Positions 31,563-39,307 of a stretch of DNA of 44,800 nt are shown here, piece after piece. Each line of letters begins with the position of its first letter. Within the stretch, counting starts at the first letter, position 1. Location: NCBI GenBank assembly GCA_964436975.1, contig CAYTET010000005.1, positions 1 to 44,800 on the forward strand, written 5' to 3'. The translations under genes and the position numbers were made by a program. The notes below the pieces were generated by a model. That model was not told the DNA's origin. It searched no databases and saw only the letters and a list, made by a program, of their open reading frames with translations. This DNA is from CAYTET01 sp964436975 (GTDB lineage: Bacteria; Bacillota_I; Bacilli_A; Erysipelotrichales; Erysipelotrichaceae).

Positions 31563-32330
31563 ATGAATGAAAGAAACGATACCTTCAAGCGTATCGAGCA
31601 AAAATATCTGCTTACCCTGAATCAGTACAATTGTCTGCTGACCGCCCTTGGCCAGCGGTTGGAACCGGACCAGTACGGCTGGTATGAAATAGCCAATATC
31701 TACTATGATACCGATGGTTATGACTTAATCCGCACCAGCCTTGAAAAACCCGTATATAAAGAAAAGCTGCGGCTGCGCAGCTATGGCCGGGCTGACGGGA
31801 CCAGACCGGTCTATGTTGAAATAAAAAAGAAACTGCGCGGAATAGTCTACAAGCGCCGCACCGCCCTGCCCCTTGACCAGGCTTTAGCACTACTGGCCCA
31901 GCCCGATGCTGCTTCCGCCAGCCAGCTGAGGGGTGAAATCAAAACCCTTTACAGCCGCTATCCCCTCAAACCGAAGGTCTATCTGTCCTACCGCCGCTTT
32001 GCCATGCTTGACCCGGCCTGCCCGTCCTTCCGGCTGACTTTTGACCGCGCCATCCGCTTCCGGCTGACCGATCTTTCCCTGGCCAGTTCCAGCAGCGGCC
32101 AGCTCCTGCTTCCCGATGACCGGATTCTGATGGAAGTAAAGATTGCCGGGGCTTTGCCACTGTGGTTCTGCCATATTCTGGCCGAACTGGCCATTTATCC
32201 CCGCGCCTTTTCCAAATACGGGATCTGTTACCAAAACTGTATTTCAGCAAGCCGGGCCCTCCGGCCGGTCACCGCTGTCAATAAATCGTATCTGTCCGAT
32301 GCGGATAGCAAGGAGATTAACTATGCTTGA
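31563..32330 (+). CDS. VTC-domain protein (polyphosphate-polymerase fold)
   Basis: A 255-residue cytoplasmic protein with a VTC domain, a triphosphate-tunnel fold. Tunnel residues expected of the family are present: RIEQKYLLT at the N-terminus, KLRLRSYG, VYVEIKKKLRGIVYKRR, LTFDRAIRFR, LMEVKI and FSKYGICY. Yeast VTC makes polyphosphate from ATP; for bacterial relatives the reaction is not proven. It has an AGGAGG site, and the DUF4956 gene start overlaps its end by 8 bases. The set VTC, DUF4956 and a surface protein recurs in Bacillota. Confidence 0.9.
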   Translation: MNERNDTFKRIEQKYLLTLNQYNCLLTALGQRLEPDQYGWYEIANIYYDTDGYDLIRTSLEKPVYKEKLRLRSYGRADGTRPVYVEIKKKLRGIVYKRRTALPLDQALALLAQPDAASASQLRGEIKTLYSRYPLKPKVYLSYRRFAMLDPACPSFRLTFDRAIRFRLTDLSLASSSSGQLLLPDDRILMEVKIAGALPLWFCHILAELAIYPRAFSKYGICYQNCISASRALRPVTAVNKSYLSDADSKEINYA

Positions 32331-32988
32331 AAGTATTATTACCGAAGATATCACAATAGCGCAGTATCTGATCTGTGCCGGCACGGCCCTGCTGTTCGGC
32401 CTTATCCTGGCCCTGCTGTATTCGCTGGGCCGGCCGACTGAAAACAGCGGCTTTGCCCTGACGGTAGTGCTGATGCCGCTGATTGTCCAGAATGTCATCC
32501 TGCTGGTCAACGGCAGTCTGGGAATCGGCGTGGCGGTGGCCGGCACTTTTTCCCTGATCCGCTTCCGCTCCCTGCCTCTTTCCGCCCGGCAGATTATCCT
32601 GCTGTTTGCGGCCATGGCCGTCGGACTGGCCTGCGGCACCGGCTGCATCGGCATTGCCGGTATCCTGACTCTTATTTTTGCGGCCGGCTATCTGCTTATA
32701 ACCATGACCCGCTTCGGGCTGGCGGCTGCATCCGCTTTAGAACTTAAAATCACGCTGCCGGAAAATGTCGATTACTCAACGCTGTTTGATGATGCATTTT
32801 CCCGCTACACCAAAACCCACCGGCTCATCCGGATCAAGACAACCGATATGGGCAGCCTGTTTGATCTGACCTACCAGGTTGTTCTCCGCGATGACACCGC
32901 CAGCAAGCAGTTTATTGATGAACTGCGCAGCCTTAACAGCAATCTTGCCATTCAGCTCAGACAGCTGCCGCAGACAATGGAGGACTGA
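32323..32988 (+). CDS. DUF4956 membrane protein
   Basis: A 221-residue membrane protein. Four to five helices lie in residues 12-130, including the glycine-rich GIGVAVAGTFSLIRFRSLPL segment that marks DUF4956; the C-terminal 80 residues form a cytoplasmic domain. The start at 32323 has AAGGAG seven bases upstream and lies inside the end of the VTC gene. Pairing with VTC suggests it forms a membrane channel or scaffold for the VTC product, which is inference only. Confidence 0.9.
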   Translation: MLESIITEDITIAQYLICAGTALLFGLILALLYSLGRPTENSGFALTVVLMPLIVQNVILLVNGSLGIGVAVAGTFSLIRFRSLPLSARQIILLFAAMAVGLACGTGCIGIAGILTLIFAAGYLLITMTRFGLAAASALELKITLPENVDYSTLFDDAFSRYTKTHRLIRIKTTDMGSLFDLTYQVVLRDDTASKQFIDELRSLNSNLAIQLRQLPQTMED

Positions 32989-32990
32989 AA

Positions 32991-34472
32991 ATGAAAAAAC
33001 ACCTGATTTCCCTTATCACTATTCTGGTGGCGGCCCTGCTGCTGACCGGCTGCGGCCAGGCTGCTTCCGGAAATGACAGCAGCTCTGATTCAACAGAGCA
33101 GACCGTCGTGGCGCTGACTGACGTCTATACCTATGAGTACAAGGACAGTGACCTGACGGCCGATTATGATGCCGGCAGCGCTGTTTATGTTGATCTGACC
33201 AGCCTCAGCGAAGCGACTTACACAATTTCACAGGCCGGCACTTATGTCTTATCCGGATCTTACAGCGGCCAGCTGGTAATCAAGGCCGGTGATGATGACA
33301 AGGTCCAGCTGGTATTCAACGGGGTAACCATCACCAATGATTCCGGGCCCGCCGTTTATATTCTCAGCGGGGACAAAGTCACCCTGACACTGGCCGCCGG
33401 TTCTGTTAACAGCGTTGCCGACGGCAGCAGCTATGCGGCTGATGACGAAGGTGCTGATGCGGCCATTTATTCTAAGTCGGATCTGGCCATCAACGGCAGC
33501 GGCAGTTTGACCGTCAGCGGCCAGTTGGCCCACGGCATTGTTTCCAAGGATAATCTGGTGATTACCGGCGGCATTATCAATGTAACTGCCGTCAAAGACG
33601 GCCTGCGCGGCAAGGACTGTGTGGCTATCAGCGACGGCACCATTACCATTGTGGCCGGCAGCGATGGCATCTATTCATCCAACACTGATTCGAATAAAGG
33701 CTTTATCGTCATCAACGGCGGCAGCATCACCATCACTTCCGCCACCGACGGCATCCAGGCGGCTTCTTCGCTGGCTGTAACCGCCGGCACTATCGTCATT
33801 ACCGCCGGCACCGGCAGTTCATCGGTCACTCTGACCAGTGATGCCAGCGGTCCGTTTGTCCGCACCGCCAGTGCGGATGCCACTGAAAGCTGTAAGGGCC
33901 TGAAAGCCGGCGGCAGCATCAGCATTACCGGCGGCAGCATCAGTCTGGACTGTGCCGATGACGCTATCCACTGCAGCGGTGATATTCAAATTGCCGCCGG
34001 TCAGCTGGAACTGAAATCCGGCGATGACGCCATCCACGCCGATGGCCAGGTTACTATCAGCGGCGGAACCTTTGCCATCTCCTACTGCTATGAAGGCATT
34101 GAAGGAAGTGCCGTAACTGTTAATGACGGCATCATTGACATTGTTTCATCCGATGACGGCATCAATGCTGCCGGCGGAGCTGATTCTTCCGGAACGGCCG
34201 GTGGCTGGAACAACACCTTCTCAGTGCAGACCGGCTGCGACATTACCATTAACGGCGGCACAATCACCATTGTCTCGGACGGTGACTGTCTGGATGCCAA
34301 CGGCAGTATAACCATCAATGGCGGTACGCTTGATCTGACCTGCAACGGCAATGGCAACACGGCCATTGATACCAACGGCACCTACACTCATAATGGCGGC
34401 TCCGTCACCACTAATGACAATTCAGAAAACGGCTCCAGTTTCAGCGGCGGCAACAAGACAAACCGCCACTAA
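32991..34472 (+). CDS. Lipoprotein with carbohydrate-binding-like beta-helix (DUF4353)
   Basis: A 493-residue lipoprotein: signal peptide with lipobox LLTGC (Cys21), then a Ser-rich linker and a long right-handed beta-helix of repeats with the pattern G-G-x-I-x-I-x-(S/A)-x-x-D-G-I. The DUF4353 annotation is carbohydrate-binding-like; no catalytic residues are evident. The start follows the DUF4956 stop by two bases. As the third member of the VTC operon it probably displays the outer-surface part of that system. Confidence 0.88.
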   Translation: MKKHLISLITILVAALLLTGCGQAASGNDSSSDSTEQTVVALTDVYTYEYKDSDLTADYDAGSAVYVDLTSLSEATYTISQAGTYVLSGSYSGQLVIKAGDDDKVQLVFNGVTITNDSGPAVYILSGDKVTLTLAAGSVNSVADGSSYAADDEGADAAIYSKSDLAINGSGSLTVSGQLAHGIVSKDNLVITGGIINVTAVKDGLRGKDCVAISDGTITIVAGSDGIYSSNTDSNKGFIVINGGSITITSATDGIQAASSLAVTAGTIVITAGTGSSSVTLTSDASGPFVRTASADATESCKGLKAGGSISITGGSISLDCADDAIHCSGDIQIAAGQLELKSGDDAIHADGQVTISGGTFAISYCYEGIEGSAVTVNDGIIDIVSSDDGINAAGGADSSGTAGGWNNTFSVQTGCDITINGGTITIVSDGDCLDANGSITINGGTLDLTCNGNGNTAIDTNGTYTHNGGSVTTNDNSENGSSFSGGNKTNRH

Positions 34473-34487
34473 AACTAATAAATACCA

Positions 34488-34516
34488 TAAAAAAGGCTGC
34501 CCGACGGCAGCCTTTC
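34488..34516 (+). terminator. Terminator of the VTC operon
   Basis: AAAGGCTGCC-cgac-GGCAGCCTTTC hairpin; strong stem with a short T run. It could also serve the leftward pil cluster ending at 34540. Confidence 0.85.
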
Positions 34517-34539
34517 TGATGTCTTTGACGGCGGTCTGG

Positions 34540-35619
34540 TCAGCCGGCCAGCCGGCGGCGCAGGGACGCCGGATCATCGCTGTAGCTTAAAGCAGTTTCC
34601 AGACTGATCAGTCCCCGGCTGGTCATATCACACAGGCTGTCATTCATCAGACAGCTGCCGCCGGCCCGGTTTTCCTGAATTATAGTGTTGATCTGGTAGG
34701 TCTTGCCCTCCCTGATCAGATTGCGGATGGCCGGAGTTACCTCCATGATCTCAAAAGCCGGATAGAGCAGACCGTCAGCGGTCGGAATCAGCTGCTGGCA
34801 GACAACATAGCGCAGCACCCGTGACAGCTGCATCCGGGCCTGGCTCTGCTGGTTAGCCGCAAAGCCGTCGATGATGCGGTCAATGGTATCAGCGGCGCTG
34901 ATGGTATGCAGCGAGCTGAAAAGCAGCTTGCCAGTTTCAGCCGCCGTCATAGCGGTGCTGATGGTTTCATTATCCCGCATCTCCCCGACTAAAAGGACAT
35001 CCGGGCTTTCCCTGAAGGAAGCCCGCAGGGCGGCCAGATAGCTCGGTGTATCCGTATTGATCTCCCTTTGGATAACGATTGACTTGGCGTGACGGTGAAT
35101 GAACTCAATGGGATCTTCCATGGTAATGATGGTTTTGGCATATTTCTGGTTGATGGCATCAATCAGGCAGGCCTGGGTAGTGCTCTTGCCGCTGCCGGTG
35201 GCCCCAGTGAACAGAACCATCCCCTTGGACAGATCGGCCAGCTTCATGACGACAGCCGGAATATGCAGCGCGGCCGGATCAGGAATGCCGAAAGCGACAA
35301 TGCGGATAACCGCTGAAAAACTGCCGCGCTGGCAGAACGTATTGATGCGGTAGCGGGCAACATCATTGCCAAAAGAAAAATCATCTTCGTACAGTCCGTG
35401 ACCCAGCTTTTCATCCCGGCGGGCCAGTTTGTACAGGTCGGCAATCAGCCGGTTAAGCTGCTGGGGCAGCAGCCGGCCGGACTGGGAGCTGCGGATCTGG
35501 CAGCCGTTGATCTTATAGGTCAGCGGCAGGCCGCCGATAAGGTAAATATCCGAAGCATGGTTGTTGGCCGCCTCGATCAGAATGCGGTCCATCTGCAGAC
35601 GGTTTTCAGTTTCACTCAT
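34540..35619 (-). CDS. PilT-like pilus ATPase
   Basis: A 359-residue cytoplasmic hexameric ATPase of the type IV pilus/type II secretion group. Walker A is GATGSGKST (139-147), Walker B DVLLVGEMRD (207-216), His box LLFSSLHT (232-239), and the C-terminus ends with RGLISLETALSYSDDP, as in PilT. PilT normally retracts pili; here no PilB extension ATPase is in the cluster. The start at 35619 (MSETENRLQM) is chosen from homology to PilT N-termini; AGGAGG lies a little far upstream (about 12 bases). It is the last gene of the cluster. Confidence 0.92.
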   Translation of the reverse strand: MSETENRLQMDRILIEAANNHASDIYLIGGLPLTYKINGCQIRSSQSGRLLPQQLNRLIADLYKLARRDEKLGHGLYEDDFSFGNDVARYRINTFCQRGSFSAVIRIVAFGIPDPAALHIPAVVMKLADLSKGMVLFTGATGSGKSTTQACLIDAINQKYAKTIITMEDPIEFIHRHAKSIVIQREINTDTPSYLAALRASFRESPDVLLVGEMRDNETISTAMTAAETGKLLFSSLHTISAADTIDRIIDGFAANQQSQARMQLSRVLRYVVCQQLIPTADGLLYPAFEIMEVTPAIRNLIREGKTYQINTIIQENRAGGSCLMNDSLCDMTSRGLISLETALSYSDDPASLRRRLAG

Positions 35620-35626
35620 ATTGCTC

Positions 35627-36016
35627 TCATTCCTCCTGTTGCGACCCGGCCGGCAGAACCGGAATAGTCGAATCATCCTGCCACAGCGTCACACTCTGCC
35701 AGCGGACTATTTTATACTCATCATCAGTTATGACTATTTCTACCATCAGCACATGATTCTGGCCGTCATCAAACTGCCGGCTGGTTTCGCTGCTGTCCCA
35801 GCTGCCGTCCTTCAGACCGCTGTCAACTTTTTCCAGCCACTGGTAAGCCTGCTTCTGGCAGTCAAACTGACTGTCAGCCAGGGCGGCCTGTTTTTCCGCC
35901 AGCTGGACCGACTGGTAAGCCGTGGTCAGAGCCAGCAGGCTCAAGACGGCACAGACAATAGCGGTCAGCGTGGCCAGCAGGCATAACGCCGCATATCCCT
36001 TATCGTGGCGGTTCAT
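35627..36016 (-). CDS. Small pilin-like membrane protein
   Basis: A 129-residue protein with a short basic N-terminus (MNRHDKGYAAL), one helix (about 10-33) and an extracytoplasmic part with a Gln/Ala-rich amphipathic stretch. KGY before the helix resembles minor pilins, but the Glu5 of the class III prepilin site is absent. It overlaps the upstream gene by 4 bases. Its position among PilC and PilT suggests a minor pseudopilin. Confidence 0.7.
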   Translation of the reverse strand: MNRHDKGYAALCLLATLTAIVCAVLSLLALTTAYQSVQLAEKQAALADSQFDCQKQAYQWLEKVDSGLKDGSWDSSETSRQFDDGQNHVLMVEIVITDDEYKIVRWQSVTLWQDDSTIPVLPAGSQQEE

Positions 36017-36408
36017 GATCCGATAGCCCCCTGCCGGTAAACGGTAGCGGTATAAACGCTGCTCTGGCTGTAATATACCGTAATCTGGGCGTAAGGGAAA
36101 GAGTCAGCGCAGTTATATACCTGCACGACAAGACACAGCCCCTCGTTAAGTTCATCATAGCCTTCCACCCGGATTGTGCTGCCGCTGGCAGTGCCGCCGA
36201 GCTGCTCATTCAGTTCGGTCAGCGATCCGGCCGCCTGCCACAGGCTGGCGGCATTCTGGCTGATGATGACCGCCCGGCTCAGATTATCAGCCTGGCGGCG
36301 ATACGAATCAGCCTTGATCAGCAGACAGGCGCATACGGTCACCGTGATGACGATTATCATTATCATGGTCAGCGTCACTGCCGGCAGCCGCCAGATCCGC
36401 CGTTTCAT
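36013..36408 (-). CDS. Small pilin-like membrane protein
   Basis: A 131-residue protein: basic N-terminus, one helix (about 9-32), then an alpha-helical stalk (QADNLSRAVIISQNAASLWQ) and a beta-rich end. This is the general shape of a minor pseudopilin. No canonical cleavage motif is seen. It overlaps both neighbours by 4 bases. Confidence 0.7.
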   Translation of the reverse strand: MKRRIWRLPAVTLTMIMIIVITVTVCACLLIKADSYRRQADNLSRAVIISQNAASLWQAAGSLTELNEQLGGTASGSTIRVEGYDELNEGLCLVVQVYNCADSFPYAQITVYYSQSSVYTATVYRQGAIGS

Positions 36409-36866
36409 GAGGCAGCCTCACAGCCGGTCAGATAAACCGTCAGTGAACCGGCGTCAAAGCTGATCTTAAGCTGCCGGCTGGAAACCAGCTGAAGACTCAT
36501 CGCCGATACCTGATGCAGCGCCGTGCCGTTTTCCGTATCAACGCTGCCGGCTATGCCGTAGCATTCCGTCAGCCAGCCGTCTTTGACAAAGATATCCGTT
36601 TCATAGACCGTGCCGTCAGCCGTTTCGAAAAGCTGCAGGACGGTGCCATCGGCACTGACTTTGATTCCGCCGGTATAATCATGGGCCTTCAGCTGGGTCT
36701 GGATGTATGAAAAGCAGGCCCGCAGGGTATCATCCCGGTTCTGCCAAACGACGGTCTTCTGATAGCCGCTGACACACAGCAGCGTCAGCCCCAGCAGACA
36801 GCCGGCAGCAAAAACAAGCACTGCCGCAAAACTGAAAGTGGAAACAGCACATTTCGGCCTATTCAT
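36405..36866 (-). CDS. DUF4860-like small membrane protein of a pilus cluster
   Basis: About 153 residues from MNRPKCAVSTF. One helix (about 9-33) and a beta-rich outside domain resemble the DUF4860 family, which occurs beside PilC/PilT genes in Bacillota. The start at 36866 follows GGAGG by about 11 bases; an upstream in-frame ATG at 36923 would place 19 acidic and basic residues before it and overlap the previous gene further. The role is inferred from context only. Confidence 0.7.
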   Translation of the reverse strand: MNRPKCAVSTFSFAAVLVFAAGCLLGLTLLCVSGYQKTVVWQNRDDTLRACFSYIQTQLKAHDYTGGIKVSADGTVLQLFETADGTVYETDIFVKDGWLTECYGIAGSVDTENGTALHQVSAMSLQLVSSRQLKISFDAGSLTVYLTGCEAAS

Positions 36867-36882
36867 GACTGCCCTGTCCTCC

Positions 36883-37191
36883 TCACTGTCCTCTGACGAT
36901 AACTTTAACCGCCGGAATCTCATTGCTGGAGATAGCGGTATAGGAAACGATGTAACGGCTGTGGTTTATCAGCAGACCGTAATGCTGCTCCAGATAATCC
37001 AGCGTCTGCGGATATACCCCTTCCACACAGTAGCACTGCACGGCCGTCTGAATAACAGCCCTTTTGATCTGCTCCGTGCGGTTTGATTCGACAGCGGTGC
37101 AGATCTGCCCAACTGCCGGCAGACCCGCTGCCAGAATAACCGCCGTCAGGCCGATAATAATCAGTATCCGGCGCCATTTTTTGTTTTTCAT
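36883..37191 (-). CDS. Major pseudopilin candidate
   Basis: A 102-residue protein with a basic N-terminus, helix (about 9-28) continuing into a long stalk (TAVESNRTEQIKRAVIQTAV), then a small domain with YPQTLDYLEQHYGL, which resembles the region after the stalk in GspG-type pseudopilins. The G-F-T-L-I-E cleavage site is missing. It is closest to PilC, starting 3 bases after its stop, so it is the best candidate for the main subunit. Confidence 0.7.
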   Translation of the reverse strand: MKNKKWRRILIIIGLTAVILAAGLPAVGQICTAVESNRTEQIKRAVIQTAVQCYCVEGVYPQTLDYLEQHYGLLINHSRYIVSYTAISSNEIPAVKVIVRGQ

Positions 37192-37194
37192 GGG

Positions 37195-38208
37195 TCAGCC
37201 TATGGAAGTGATGACGGCTATCAGCGGCAGCATTACCGCCAGCAGCGTCAATCCGATGACAATGGTAAATATACCGGTAATCAGCGGCTCACTGTTATCA
37301 ATTATCTCATCCAGGGCCGCATTGCTCAAAGCCGCCAGACGCTGATCAGTCTGGCTTATGGCCTGATCCAGCTGCCCGGTGCGGCTGGCTGTATAAATAA
37401 CGTGGGCATATGAGGTCTCAACCAGACCGGTTTTGTCCATGGCCATGCCGATATTCTCCCCGGCAGCCACCAGCTGACGGCATTGTTTTAAGGCTTCACT
37501 TAAATCAGGCCGGCGGACAAACGGCTCCGCCTGCCGCAGGGCTTCTTCCGGACTCTGGCCGCCGGCAATCAGGGTATCAATGACCCCGAACATCTCCGCC
37601 TGGCCGGCCAAACGGGCCGCCCGGCGGGTCAGGGCCGAATTCTCAAAGAACTTTATGGCCAGCCGGCGGCTGCCAAAGCCAGCCGCAGCAAGAGCGGCAG
37701 CCATAATAATAATGACGCCCAGACCAATATAAGCCAATATATAGGCGGCCGTAACAAAGCCGGTCTGATAGCCTCCCAGCCGCTGGTAGACGCTGCTGAA
37801 AACCGGCATGACAGCCAGAATGATAAAGATCATGATCAGGCCCAGAAAAACAAACAGTATTAGCGGACGGATCACCATGTCTCTAAGCCGGCTTTTGGTA
37901 TCAGCCTGGTGCTGATAGCCGGCTGCCAGCTTATACATGGTCTCTTCAAGCCGGCCGGCCTGGGTGGCAACAGCGGTCATGGCGCAGAAATAAGGCGTCA
38001 GCAAACCGCTGGCCGTAAAGCTTTCGGCCAGCGTCCGGCCTTTGGCTAAAGACCGGCTCATTATCTGCCAGCCCTCTTTCTGGTCAGCCGGACAGTCCGG
38101 CGGGATCAGTGAAGCCAGACCGTCCGCCGGCGTAATGCCGGCTGCCAGCATCATGGCCAGATCTTTGGCAAAAGCGGCCATCTGAATATCGTTAAGCGGT
38201 TTGCTCAT
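37195..38208 (-). CDS. PilC/GspF-like pilus platform protein
   Basis: A 337-residue membrane protein with the two-fold GspF domain pattern: each half has a cytoplasmic helical bundle followed by one to two helices (about 120-150 and 165-190; C-terminal about 310-335). The motif MSRSLAKGRTLAESFTASGL and the SNAALDEIIDNSEPLITGIF segment are typical. It anchors the pilus and transmits ATPase motion. Start at 38208 (MSKPLNDIQM) with AGGAGG upstream. Confidence 0.9.
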   Translation of the reverse strand: MSKPLNDIQMAAFAKDLAMMLAAGITPADGLASLIPPDCPADQKEGWQIMSRSLAKGRTLAESFTASGLLTPYFCAMTAVATQAGRLEETMYKLAAGYQHQADTKSRLRDMVIRPLILFVFLGLIMIFIILAVMPVFSSVYQRLGGYQTGFVTAAYILAYIGLGVIIIMAAALAAAGFGSRRLAIKFFENSALTRRAARLAGQAEMFGVIDTLIAGGQSPEEALRQAEPFVRRPDLSEALKQCRQLVAAGENIGMAMDKTGLVETSYAHVIYTASRTGQLDQAISQTDQRLAALSNAALDEIIDNSEPLITGIFTIVIGLTLLAVMLPLIAVITSIG

Positions 38209-38221
38209 AGGCAGCGGCCTC

Positions 38222-39124
38222 CTAATATATATAGCACTGGGTATACACAAGATTGTCAATTTTCATGGTGCCGTTGTCCGCCAGGGTGAAATCAACGGTT
38301 GACCAACTGGCGGCCTGGACATCAAACTCGGTCACCACCCAGCCCTGGTCCGTCAGATAGATGGCATTCCAGGCATGATAATAATCATTAAGATAGCCCG
38401 TAATAAGCTTGCAGGGAATGCCCTGGCTGCGCAGCATGGCCGCCGCCAGGGAGGCATAATCATAGCAGATGCCCTTTTTTCTCTGCAGGGCGGTATCCGG
38501 ATCGGGAACATAACCGGCTGTTACCGTTTCGGCCAGTTCGGAGTCATAGCTCAAAGAACGGCAGATATAATCCAGGATATTGGTCATAAAACTGCTTTCA
38601 TCCGCCGATTCGGCCGCAATCTGGCCGGCTTGAGCCACGCATTTTGAATCAGCCGTAAAGCTGACGATGGCATTGGCATGCAGAAAAGGCTGGAATTCGT
38701 CTTTAAGCTCGGCTTCGACCTTGCGGCTGGTTATCTCCACATATTTGCTGCCCTCGGTATTCTTCAGCACCCTGACATGATAAATGCCGCTGCCCTGGGA
38801 CAGGACAAAATAAGAAACCGTGCCGTCATTGGCAATATCGTAATTGTATTTATCATCCGGTCCGACAATCTGCACCTTATAGCTGCCCTCGGCCTTGACA
38901 CTGACGCCGACATAGCCGTCGCCGGCGGTTGAAACATCACCGGATATGCCATGCGACCAGTCTTTGGCATTATCAAAGGTATTCGGATAGAAAGCGGTGG
39001 TCAGCTTGGTGGAAACCGTTTTGGAACTGCTGCAGCCTGCTGCCGTCCACGACAAAACCAGACACAGCAGACCGATCATGCCTTTTTTGAAAGACGGTGA
39101 TTTCAGCCCTGGCAGCAGGTTCAT
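38222..39124 (-). CDS. Lipoprotein with transglutaminase-like domain
   Basis: A 300-residue lipoprotein: signal peptide with lipobox TAAGC (Cys31), a beta-rich N-terminal domain (about 40-135), and a transglutaminase-like cysteine protease fold with Cys220 (KKGICYDYASLAAAML), His250 (YYHAWNAIY) and Asp268 (TEFDVQ). All three catalytic residues are present. Family members act as proteases or crosslinking enzymes outside the cell. It heads the pil-like cluster, with a good promoter and GAGGT site, so it probably processes or crosslinks the secreted subunits. Confidence 0.85.
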   Translation of the reverse strand: MNLLPGLKSPSFKKGMIGLLCLVLSWTAAGCSSSKTVSTKLTTAFYPNTFDNAKDWSHGISGDVSTAGDGYVGVSVKAEGSYKVQIVGPDDKYNYDIANDGTVSYFVLSQGSGIYHVRVLKNTEGSKYVEITSRKVEAELKDEFQPFLHANAIVSFTADSKCVAQAGQIAAESADESSFMTNILDYICRSLSYDSELAETVTAGYVPDPDTALQRKKGICYDYASLAAAMLRSQGIPCKLITGYLNDYYHAWNAIYLTDQGWVVTEFDVQAASWSTVDFTLADNGTMKIDNLVYTQCYIY

Positions 39125-39150
39125 AAATCTACCTCGGTTTTTCTTGTGTC

Positions 39151-39180
39151 AGTATAACATTTACCGCCCTGTTTAGCCAA
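39151..39180 (-). promoter_or_regulatory. Promoter of the pil-like cluster
   Basis: TTGGCT (39180-39175), 18 bases, TATACT (39156-39151) on the minus strand, about 27 bases before the ATG. Confidence 0.65.
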
Positions 39181-39259
39181 TTCACTGTTGCCAGCGGCCC
39201 GGCAGTCGCCCTTTAAGGCCATATTTTGCCGTTTTCATCATATTAGGCCGCCCCCGGCC

Positions 39260-39294
39260 AAAAAAGCCCTCCGGCACGATAGCCGGAAGGCCTT
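39260..39294 (-). terminator. Terminator of the thioredoxin-lipoprotein operon
   Basis: GCCTTCCGGC and GCCGGAGGGC arms on the minus strand, followed by T6; just after the stop at 39308. Confidence 0.9.
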
Positions 39295-39307
39295 AATTAA
39301 TTGATCT

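Noticed and set aside
32143..32322. Longer start for the DUF4956 protein
   Set aside because: The added residues come from the wrong frame of the VTC gene; AAGGAG before 32323 fixes the start.
33500..34450. Repeated short motifs in the DUF4353 gene as a DNA repeat array
   Set aside because: The repeats follow the protein's beta-helix periodicity and vary at the DNA level; there are no constant spacers as in CRISPR.
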